A program made the translations under genes and the position numbers. The notes beneath the pieces are model-generated. The model did not search any database. It had not been told where the DNA came from and was given only the letters and a program-made list of their open reading frames with translations. This document shows positions 1-9,000 of a DNA stretch of 64,000 bases, piece after piece. Position 1 is the stretch's first letter, and each line of letters starts with the position of its first letter. Source of the stretch: an uncultured Actinobacillus sp. (GTDB lineage: Bacteria; Pseudomonadota; Gammaproteobacteria; Enterobacterales; Pasteurellaceae); the NCBI RefSeq assembly GCF_945915845.1, contig NZ_CAMEFX010000007.1, positions 1 through 64,000 of the forward strand, given 5' to 3'.

Positions 1-190
1 CAATAATTTCTGTCTCAATTCTTTTAATATTCTCTTCTCTGAAATTTCTATTCATAAAAATATGAAGTAGATCCCAAATTTAATGATTGGCTATTTATTA
101 AGCGCAGTTCGTGTGTTATAAATACAATAATGACACTTTTTATTACCCTATATTTAGAGTTTAGAATAAAAATGATAGTGAGATTTTGCG
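1..190. other. AT-rich leader before the RTX locus
   Basis: This stretch is very AT-rich and holds no convincing gene. I found no -35/-10 pair with acceptable spacing, so the promoter of the downstream cluster is not placed; it may lie here or before the window. Confidence 0.4.
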
Positions 191-778
191 ATGAGTCATA
201 GCATTTGTAATAAGTTAAAACAGCATTTTAGCAAGCATCCTTGTTGTTGCATTGCTCTACTTATCCCTTTTATACCCTATATTTTATGGGTATCTTTTTT
301 CTATGACATGATTTTAGCAGAAATCATTACTCCTTACCGTTGTGATATGTGGAAAGGCAAAGAAGTAGAAGTTTTTTTAACACCCGAAGAATGGCGAAAG
401 TTATCGGGTGTCAATGAATCATTAAAAGATACTGAGTGGATATATTATCCAATTACTGAAGGAAAGGCAGAAAAAGATCCTTTTTTTATAAAAAATCAAG
501 GTTTGTACCAACCAGAAATGGACTTTAATGGAAATAAACATTTTCTAATCGCAGTAAATAGCAAATATCCCTACTTGAATAAGTATACATACATTAATAC
601 AACAAAGATGTTTGGTCATAATACATTTATTTTATACGATCAAAAACTGCAGAAAATTATTGTTCAATATAATGATATTGAAGGATATCTTAAAAATCAT
701 TTTTTCTCTGGTCGTTTCCCTTGTAATGAAAATAGCATTTCAGAGTCTAATAAGTTATTAAAGACATATTTAAACTAA
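191..778 (+). CDS. Unknown membrane-anchored protein, first gene of RTX cluster
   Basis: A 195-residue protein that I do not recognise. A short basic, Cys-rich N-terminus (CCC near residue 18) leads into one hydrophobic segment at about residues 20-44, which looks like an uncleaved membrane anchor. The remaining ~150 residues are hydrophilic and rich in aromatic residues, and would lie outside the inner membrane if the positive-inside rule holds. The next gene starts 18 bases downstream behind a good ribosome site, so the four genes up to the RTX gene look co-transcribed. Codon use is as AT-rich as in its neighbours. An immunity or accessory role is only an inference from position. Confidence 0.6.
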   Translation: MSHSICNKLKQHFSKHPCCCIALLIPFIPYILWVSFFYDMILAEIITPYRCDMWKGKEVEVFLTPEEWRKLSGVNESLKDTEWIYYPITEGKAEKDPFFIKNQGLYQPEMDFNGNKHFLIAVNSKYPYLNKYTYINTTKMFGHNTFILYDQKLQKIIVQYNDIEGYLKNHFFSGRFPCNENSISESNKLLKTYLN

Positions 779-795
779 ATTTAGGAGAAATGTAA

Positions 796-981
796 ATGTC
801 TAATGATAATATGGCTTTATTAGCAGCCGCTTCATATGCTGATTTTAAAAATATTAAAAACCCTGATGAACTTCAGGATGTATTAAAAGAAGAAATGCCT
901 GCTACACAGGCTGAAAAGTTTATTGATACCTATGAAATACTTGCTCATAAACCAAATAAAGAAAAGAGTAATATACTATGA
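796..981 (+). CDS. Small protein resembling a toxin N-terminal stub
   Basis: A 61-residue ORF with a strong Shine-Dalgarno (TAGGAG, 8 bases before the ATG). It has no signal peptide or membrane segment. The pattern ALLAAASYADFKN followed by EKFIDTYEILAHKPN recalls, from memory, the N-terminus of large RTX/FrpC-like hydrolases, where a similar segment precedes the catalytic domain; here the frame stops right after it. Its TGA stop overlaps the ATG of the next gene (ATGA), which suggests translational coupling. It could be a truncated toxin gene, a stand-alone adaptor, or unrelated. Confidence 0.5.
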   Translation: MSNDNMALLAAASYADFKNIKNPDELQDVLKEEMPATQAEKFIDTYEILAHKPNKEKSNIL

Positions 982-1502
982 AAAAAAAGATAATATCTAT
1001 ATTTCTGGCTTTTACTGTTGCTACATTTGTGGTCACATATCCTTCTTCTTATATAATTCTTTATGTTTTAGGTAAAATGTCAATTGCCTACTTTGAACAA
1101 ATAATATTCCCAACTAAAAGAATAAAAGTTTTAAATCATAATGGATTTATTCTTGAAAAGAACGTCTGTATTCCATACAAAAGTTTATTTGGTAATTATA
1201 CAATTGATGTCAATCTAAAAGATGAGTCAATAAAGCCATTTGAAACTAAAAAAAATTTATTAAATGAATTTGATATACATGTATCAATATATAATAGTGA
1301 TAATAATTTATTATTTTATGATACCCCATCAAAAATTCGTGATAAATCTAGGAATACGTATTACTCTGTAACATTAAACGAATATACTCTCCCCAAGGCT
1401 GGATGTTATAAATTTAACATCAGAGGAATAAGTAAAAATAAATATGAAGACAAATATAAGCATTTACATTTCACTATATTTATAACACATTACGTATTTT
1501 GA
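978..1502 (+). CDS. Unknown exported or membrane-anchored protein
   Basis: A 174-residue protein with a lysine-rich start and a hydrophobic segment at about residues 5-33, either a signal anchor or an uncleaved signal peptide; no lipobox is visible. The remainder looks like a beta-rich extracytoplasmic domain with two cysteines, one in the VCIPY stretch and one in AGCYKF, which could form a disulfide. I do not recognise the family. It is coupled to the upstream ORF by a 4-base overlap and lies 24 bases before the interrupted RTX gene. By position and topology it is the better candidate for a periplasmic protector against the RTX N-terminal domain, but that is inference. Confidence 0.6.
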   Translation: MKKKIISIFLAFTVATFVVTYPSSYIILYVLGKMSIAYFEQIIFPTKRIKVLNHNGFILEKNVCIPYKSLFGNYTIDVNLKDESIKPFETKKNLLNEFDIHVSIYNSDNNLLFYDTPSKIRDKSRNTYYSVTLNEYTLPKAGCYKFNIRGISKNKYEDKYKHLHFTIFITHYVF

Positions 1503-1526
1503 TTTAAGTTTTTATAGGGGATTACA

Positions 1527-1784
1527 ATGAAAAATTACACTCTAGAAGTTAAAGTCGCTGAGAAAGGAACTTTATATCAAGGAAGAGAAATGTCTACTTT
1601 TGGGCATATGTACTATGTGTTAGTAGATCAGCTTGGCAATAGAAAAAGCTTTGGTTGGGGACCAGGAAGTGATAAAACATTAGGAGGAGAAAACAACATT
1701 CTAGAAACTGATGATACGGATTATTCAGAAACCAAAGATGGAAAGATCCATACTATAAAATTCAATATTACAGAGAAACTGTAG
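1527..1784 (+). pseudogene. 5' fragment of RTX gene, cut by IS insertion
   Basis: This is the true start of the giant RTX gene (ATG at 1527, Shine-Dalgarno AGGGG 7 bases upstream). Codons 1-84 are native; the frame then enters the IS at 1780 and stops at TAG 1782-1784. Residues 25-31 (FGHMYYV) contain a histidine, H27, that fits the catalytic His of a circularly permuted papain/NlpC-P60-like fold, and the SFGWGP stretch that follows is common in such domains. The matching Cys lies beyond the IS (codon 3094-3096, within SNNCVDY). Deleting 1780-3007 plus one AAC copy joins codon 84 directly in frame to the 3' fragment. The domain call is from motif pattern, not a search. Confidence 0.8.
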
Positions 1785-1847
1785 TGGTACACTAATCCCG
1801 CAGTCCTCAATAGGTGGTAAAATTAAACCCAAAATGAGGATATAAAA

Positions 1848-2171
1848 ATGCGAAGACCTAGAAGAACCTTTAGTGCAGAATTTAAAGCTGAAGCAGTAAA
1901 ATTGATTACCGATCGTAAATATTCTATTGCACAAGCTTGCAAAGAACTCGACATTGGTGAAACCGCGTTGCGTCGCTGGGTAAGTCAAGTTCAGGCTGAA
2001 TGTCAGGGTTATGTATTGCCGGGCTCAAAGCCAATTAGCCCTGAGCAACAACGCATTCGAGAGTTAGAAAACCGTATCAAAGAGCTGGAAGAGGATAAAG
2101 AAATTCTAAAAAAGGCTACAGCGATTTTAATGTCTCTCGAGAACAGCGATACCAAGCGGTCACGACGTTAA
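1848..2171 (+). CDS. IS3-family transposase OrfA
   Basis: A 107-residue DNA-binding subunit. A helix-turn-helix lies at about residues 10-48 (FKAEAVKLI ... ACKELDIGETALRRWV), followed by a Glu/Lys-rich leucine-zipper-like coiled coil at about residues 65-95, as in other IS3 OrfA proteins. The heptamer A AAA AAG at 2108-2114 sits in the zero frame near the end of orfA, exactly as needed for programmed -1 frameshifting. The shifted frame is open from there to the end of orfB and predicts an OrfAB transposase of about 382 residues. Confidence 0.92.
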   Translation: MRRPRRTFSAEFKAEAVKLITDRKYSIAQACKELDIGETALRRWVSQVQAECQGYVLPGSKPISPEQQRIRELENRIKELEEDKEILKKATAILMSLENSDTKRSRR

Positions 2172-2236
2172 AATCGCGCAGCATTAAGCGTTTATGCACG
2201 TTATTTGGTGTATCAGAAAGTGCCTATTACGCGCGT

Positions 2237-2995
2237 TTGAAGCGGCCAAAAACCGTGAAAAAACACACCGCACTTGCGATTGAAATCAAGCTCATTTTTG
2301 AGGCAAGCCGTCAATCTGCAGGCAAGCGAACGGTTCAATCAGGTTTGAGACAAAAAGGGATTCGAGCCGGTCTGCCGCTGATTCGTAATTTAATGATTCA
2401 ACAGGGATTATTTAGCAAACAGCCACAAAAATGGTATAACCGAAATAAAGAAACCGGGCAAGTTTTTGCTAATCACTTGAACCGCGAATTTACCCCAACG
2501 CCACAAAAGACGGTGCTTTGTGGCGACACGACGTACATTAAAGTCAATGGTGTTTGGTGCTATTTGGCAGTGGTGATTAACCTGTTAAACCGTCAAGTTG
2601 TCGGTTGGAAACTGAGTCGATACCACGATGCGCAATTGGTTGTCGATGCGTTAAATCATGCTATGTTGCAGACCAAACGCACAAAAACGATGTTGTTCCA
2701 CTCAGACCAAGGCAGTATTTATGGGAGCAAGCAATTTACCCAATGCGTGCAAAAACACAAACTAACGCAAAGCATGAGCCGACGGGGCAACTGCTGGGAC
2801 AATGCGCCAATGGAGCGTTGGTTTAGAAGTTTTAAGTATGAATGGATGGCCTATGGTGGCTATGCTGATTTTGAAAGTGCGGTCAAAGATGTGAGAGATT
2901 ATGTGGTGTATTACAACCACACTCGCCCACATAGCTATAATCAAGGCTTGCCCCCGATGTTAGCTGAAAAAACTTATCGGGGACTGTTGAATTAG
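2237..2995 (+). CDS. IS3-family transposase OrfB (integrase core)
   Basis: The DDE catalytic domain of the IS3 transposase. The motifs are CGDTTYI (first Asp), HSDQGSIYGS (second Asp) and NAPMERWFRSFK (Glu), with the family-typical RRGNCWDNAPME block and a C-terminal YYNHTRPH. The listed start is a TTG within the open frame; functional protein is expected mainly as the OrfAB fusion made by -1 frameshifting at 2108-2114, with the shifted frame open from 2114. No frameshift or stop damages it. The subgroup resembles IS51-type elements from memory. Confidence 0.92.
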   Translation: MKRPKTVKKHTALAIEIKLIFEASRQSAGKRTVQSGLRQKGIRAGLPLIRNLMIQQGLFSKQPQKWYNRNKETGQVFANHLNREFTPTPQKTVLCGDTTYIKVNGVWCYLAVVINLLNRQVVGWKLSRYHDAQLVVDALNHAMLQTKRTKTMLFHSDQGSIYGSKQFTQCVQKHKLTQSMSRRGNCWDNAPMERWFRSFKYEWMAYGGYADFESAVKDVRDYVVYYNHTRPHSYNQGLPPMLAEKTYRGLLN

Positions 2996-3078
2996 TTGAT
3001 CACTACAAACAATATAAAATACTTATTGAACATGGAAATAATCCATTTCATAACCGTTTATTTGATTATAATTATGAT

Positions 3079-6000
3079 TTGCTTAGTAATAATTGTGTTG
3101 ATTATGTATTCGTTGGATTACATAAAGCAGGTCTAAACCCTTATGCCTATGAAGGAAAATTAGTCCCATCTGCCAATGTAGATGTTGTCAATAATTTTAA
3201 AGAAAATAGATTTATAGTACCGTTAACTTCATATGGTATTTACTTAAAACAAACTGAAATATTAAATCAAGTAAATAAAAAAACAAAGGCACTTAATGAA
3301 AATAAAGCAAAAAATAAATTTTCTCTTCCCTCTTTACCCGAAATAAACAAAGAGAAAAACCAAAACTTTGACCATTTTTCTATTACGAAGAAATTATCAT
3401 TAGGCTTTAATAAAGATGCGTTAAATAATAGTACAAAAACTTCAGATTTAGCTGCTTCATCAATTATTACTGATGATACTAGAATAGCGAACCATAATCC
3501 TGTGATTTTAAAATCCATTGATATTGCAAATTATGTGATTTCCAATCTCCCTGGAAGCAATCAGGCGAACAACGTTAAATTAAACCGTACACAGGGTAAG
3601 CCTTTTAAAATTGCCATCGATCCTCTTATTCTCGATCTCAATGGGGATGGCGTGCGGGCTGTAAGCTACAACGAAAAACCCGTATTGTTTGATATTGATA
3701 ATGATGGTGGCTCGCTAGAAGAAACTGGTTGGTTGAGCCAGCAAGATGGTTTGCTTGTTAAGGATTTAAATAATAATGGCAAAATTGACAATATGTCTGA
3801 AGTGTTCTCTGAATACTATGCTGGCAAAGCAGGACGTAATGGCGAAACAGGGGAAAAGCGTTTTGCTAATGGGTTTGAAGCATTAAAAAGTTTAGACAGT
3901 AATAAAGATAATATTTTTGATAGCAAAGATAAGGATTTTAATACGCTGCGTGTGTGGCAAGACGCTAACCATAATGGCATTACAGACGCTGGAGAGTTAA
4001 AAACCTTATCTAGCTTGAAAATCAGCGCAATTGACCTGGCTTACCAAAACGCAGGTGGGCAACTCTTCTTTGGCAATGAGTTATTAGCAAAAGGATATTT
4101 CACTCGAAATGGCAAAAAGCACGAAGCCGCAGCGGTGAACTTTTTAGCTAACCCAAGGGGGCATACCATCACGAATGTAAGTGGCGGTAAAAAAACAGTT
4201 ACCGAAGCAGCCGGTGTGTTAGACAGAACGAGCAGTTTTACAGCCGAAGGTAATCAGGCTCGCACCTTAGAGGTGAAAAAGCTAGGTGTAATAAATATTC
4301 AAGCGGGAGATGGTAATGACACCCTACGAGGCGATGAGAAAGATAACTGGCTTGCTGGTGGAGGTGGTGCAGACACCTTCTTTGGTGGAGATGGTAATGA
4401 TGTATTGCTGATTGATGGTGATGATTTACCAGAAAATATTCACGGCGGTAAAGGTGATGATATTGTTCAAGTTGTTGGTAATAAGGGCGTAAACTTAGAC
4501 CTTGGTGTAGCTGAAATTGAAATTGCTCACGGTGGAGGTGGCAATGATGCGTTTGTGTCTTCAGGTAATAGCTCAGTATTTGTGCGTGGTGGTGATGGTA
4601 ATGATGTGATTGTGGGCAGTATTGCCAATGATGCATTGTCGGGTGAAAACGGTGATGATTTTATTTCAGGCAATGGCGGTAAAGATTTAATCCGAGGACA
4701 CCGAGGAAATGACCGCTTATTTGGTGATGATGGTAATGATGTCATTTTTGGTGGTTCTGACGATGATATGCTATACGGTGGCGAAGGGGATGATACCTTA
4801 GTTGGTGAAGGTGGCGATGATTATCTTGATGGCGGAGAGGGTAAAGACACCGCTGAGTTTTCAGGTGATTTTGCTGACTATAAAATTACCAAAATGGGAG
4901 ATGGTTTATTAATTAGTGATACCAGACAAGGGCGGGATGGTACTGATTTCTTACGTAATATTGAACTGCTGAATTTTAAAGATATTACAAACTATGCTGC
5001 CCCTACTGTAAATTCAGAATGGGACAATCCAACACCTGTAGAAGATATTCTCTATCAAGATAGCAAAGGACAACGTTTTGATGGTTCACGTCCGTATATC
5101 ATTAAGCAATCTCAATTGCTTAAAAATGATATTGATTTACAGGGCGATAAAATCATCATTTATCAAGCATCAAATATCAGGGGTGGCTCTCTTAAAGTAT
5201 TACCTAATGGTGATATTGAGTTTACACCAACAAAAGGATTTAAAGGCATTGCAAGTTTTGAATACGCTATAGAGGATTCAAAAGGAGTTAAAGCGATCCA
5301 AACTGCTGGTGGCGGCGAGTTAAAAGGTAAAGTATATCTTGTACCACCATCATTACCTTCCGATCCTGATGTCATTCGACAATATTATTTGGAAGCAGAT
5401 AATATTTCATCTGTATGGAATCATTATACTGGTAAAAATATTCGTATTGGGCAGTTTGAGCCAAGTGGTCCATTTTCTGTTGCAGAAGAAGTTGCAGATT
5501 ATCGACACCCCGAATTACGTAATAAGATCGATAAAAAGTGGTTACATGACTACGAATATAAACGTCAAGAAGAGAATAAAGTCTTCAGTAAGCATGCTAC
5601 AGAAGTTGCGGGTATTATGGTTGCCGAACGTAATGGGGAAGGTGGCGTTGGTGTTGCTTATGATGCCACGGTAGCAAGCTATTGGGTTGGAGCAAATGTT
5701 TCTAGTTTGGATCAGATGAAAAACTATGATATTGCGAACCATAGTTGGGGTCATACTCAAAACTTTAAACAACAAATTAATTTTTCCGATAAAAGCAAAA
5801 CAATTTTTGATATCTATAAACCCGCGTTGACAGATGGACGCAATGGTTTGGGGACTGTTATTGTCAACTCCGCAGGCAATGATAGACAAAAAGGCGGCAA
5901 TACTAATTATTCTGAATTGACGAATGTTAGATACGGTATTGCGGTGGCTTCAGCTGAACTCAATCGGCAATTTGAGACAAAAATTGCTTCCTATTCAAAT

Positions 6001-9000
6001 CAGGGGGCAAGTGTTTTGGTGACAGCCCATGGCTCTGATGCCTATTCAAGTTCTCGTGAAATTGTGAACGAAAATGGTTCAACATTAGGTCAGGAGTACG
6101 CTCGTAACAATGGAACAAGTTTCTCTGCACCTATTGTTTCAGGTGTAATTGCACTAATGCTCGAAGCAAATCCTTACCTCGGATATCGTGATATTCAAGA
6201 AATTCTTGCACTCACCGCAACAACAAAAGGAGTAACAGATAGTCAGTGGCAACGTAATGGCGCTAAGAACTGGAATGGAACGGGTATGCATATCAGTCAC
6301 GATTACGGTTATGGTGTCATAGATGCTCAAGCAGCGGTAAGATTAGCTCAAGATTGGAATACTCAACATACTTATGAAAATGAAGTAAGATTAGAGGATG
6401 TCTATAAATCAGGGAAAGTTAATCAGGCTATAACAGATAATAACGGCAGACAATTTTCGGTAGACGTTTCGAATTTTTCCATGTTACTCGAAAATGTAGC
6501 AGTTAAAGTCAATCTGACACATACCAGAGCCAGTGATTTAATTATTAAATTAATTTCTCCGTCAGGCACAGAATCTATCTTAATGAATAGACCTGGAAAA
6601 GATCCTAAAGATGACAATGCGATAGGAGATATTAAATTTGGGGAGTCATCCACATTAAATTACATATTCAATACCGCCTTATTAAAAGGAGAGAATCCTA
6701 ATGGGCAATGGAAATTACAAGTTTTTGATGTTGCTACAGGAAGCACGGGAACGTTACATGATTGGTCATTGAGTTTCTATGGACGGGCTTATGGAGCTGG
6801 TGATACTTATGTATATACGGATGAGTTCCATAACAACCAAACGGTCGATACATTGAATGATACGAATGGTGGAATAGACACTATTAATGCGGCTGCTATG
6901 GATGGTGTTATTGAAGTAAATCTCTCAACAGGCAAAGCTGATTTAGCAGGAAAAGCGTTGACAATTACAAATCCTCAACAGATAGAAAATGTGACAGGAG
7001 GAGATTACAACGATAAACTCACTGGAAATAATGCTGCTAATATACTTATTGGTGGGCGAGGCCATGATACCCTAGTTGGTTTACAGGGTAATGATGTTCT
7101 AGTGGGAGGTCTAGGCAATAATACATTGACAGGAGAGCAGGGAAATGACACTTTCATTATTGAGAAGAAATTAAATAGTCAGGATGTGATTACTGATTTT
7201 AGCGTGGGTACTGATCGTTTAGTCTTTACTGGATTTGAATCCTTTAATTTATCTAAACAGCAGCAGGGGAATGACACCCTTATTTCTTTAGGCAATGGCC
7301 AAACAGTTCGACTGAATAATGTACAAGCTAATAGATTAACTAATAACAATATTGTGGTAACTACAGAGGTGTTTAAGCCTTATTGGCTAAATCAAGCTGG
7401 TGGCTATGGATTCTCGAATGATAATGCTGAAGTTGCTCTACCTGATTTTGGTGTGGCTTTCTGGGGAACAGAAGGTGAAGATCGCCTGTTCGGGGGTAAT
7501 GGTGATGATATCCTTCGAGGGGGAAGAGGTAATGATGTCATCGTCGGTGAGCATTCTGCGGATTCTGCCACAGGTGGCAATGATACACTATACGGTAATG
7601 ATGGTGATGATCGTATTTTAGGTGGCGGAGGTAACGATACGCTCTATGGTGGAGCTGGCTCTGACTATCTTGGTGGTGGTGCAGGTAATGATGTTTTGTA
7701 CTTAGAAGGTGATGATGCGGCACTATCATCAACTTATCGTAACCAACAATATAGGACACTAAATCAATACAATAATGTTGAGTTCAGTTGGGCAAGAGCA
7801 GAAGGTGGTAAGGGAAGTGATAGATTTGTTGTAGTTAAAGACACGTCTCCAAACGCATCTAAAGGACTGTTGAAGAATCTCATTTGGGATTTTGATATCA
7901 ATGACAAAAATGAGAAAATTGATATTTCTCAGTTTAAAGGTGTGACTACTATCAACTTTTATGGATTTAGCGTTAATAATGAACAATATACAAGAATCTG
8001 GCTAGGTGAGCCTAAAGCAGGTACACAATATGTGACAGTAAAAGGCATTAGACCTGATCAGTTGAAAGCTGAGATGTTTATCTTTTCCAAAGAACAAGCA
8101 GAATTACCTCAATTAGTTCATACCATTGTTGGAACTAATGGTAACGATACTCTAAAAGGAAATGCGATAGGTAATCTGATAGATGGACGATCAGGTGCTG
8201 ATAGTATGTCCGGTGAGTTTGGCGATGATACCTATATTGTTGATAATGTAGGTGATAAAGTGTTAGAAATTAAAGATGGAGGATACGATATCGTCAAATC
8301 TTCTGCCAGTTATACATTGTCTAACTATGTTGAAGAGATTCAATTAATGGGTAATGCTGCAATTGATGCTATTGGAAATAACGAAAATAATCGTCTAGTA
8401 GGTAATTCAGGTAATAATAGACTGGATGGCAAGGCTGGGTTTGATACAATGATTGGGGGGTTGGGTAATGATACCTATGTCGTTGATTCTCATCTTGATA
8501 AAGTGGTTGAGAAAGTTGATCAGGGGACTGACACTGTTATTTCATCGGTATCTTATACCTTACCAGAAAATGTAGAGCATGTAGAGTTAATTGGTAATGC
8601 ACATGTTTCTGCAACAGGAAATGATGTCAATAATTCTCTTACAGGCAATTCGGGAAATAACCGATTGATTGGCTATGGAGGTAATGATTCCCTAAATGGT
8701 ATGGGCGGAAATGACTTCTTAATGGGAGGAGCAGGAAATGACACTTATCATTTTAAGAGAGGGGACGGTATTGATACCATTTACGATGAACAAGGCAATG
8801 ACACGTTACGTTTTACTAATATAAATCATAATCAACTTTGGTTCCGTAAATTAAACGTGGATTTAGAAGTCAGTGTTATTGGTACTCAGGATAAAGTAGT
8901 CATTTCTGATTGGTATGGTAAGAATTATAAAGTAGAAAATTTTGCAGCTGCAAATAATAAGTCTTTAAACCATGCTAGTGTAGATAAACTGGTCAGTGCA

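Larger units (their letters stand above)
1780..3007 (+). mobile_element. IS3-family insertion sequence, complete, 1228 bp
   Basis: Imperfect terminal inverted repeats of about 28 bp mark both ends: the left end begins TGTAGTGGTACACTAAT and the right end ends with ATTAGTTGATCACTACA. The 3-bp sequence AAC flanks both sides (1777-1779 and 3008-3010) as a target site duplication, normal for IS3 elements. It carries overlapping orfA and orfB with a -1 slippery heptamer. It interrupts the RTX gene after codon 84 in the same orientation. With intact ends, intact ORFs and an exact duplication, it looks recent and potentially active. Confidence 0.95.

Noticed and set aside
130..154. Promoter ATGACA / TATATT before the first gene
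   Set aside because: The boxes are only 13 bases apart, too close for a sigma-70 promoter.
2987..3018. Hybrid outward promoter at the IS right end driving the RTX 3' fragment
   Set aside because: TTGAAT and TATAAA are 20 bases apart and TTGATC to TATAAA is 11; neither spacing fits a sigma-70 promoter.
4238..4745. Antisense ORFs of 132 and 72 codons opposite the RTX repeats
   Set aside because: His- and Pro-rich translations are the mirror of GGxGxD repeats; they lie fully inside a well-supported gene.
4303..4860. Tandem DNA repeat or CRISPR-like array
   Set aside because: The periodicity is 27 bases of coding RTX nonapeptides, with no conserved DNA repeat or spacers.
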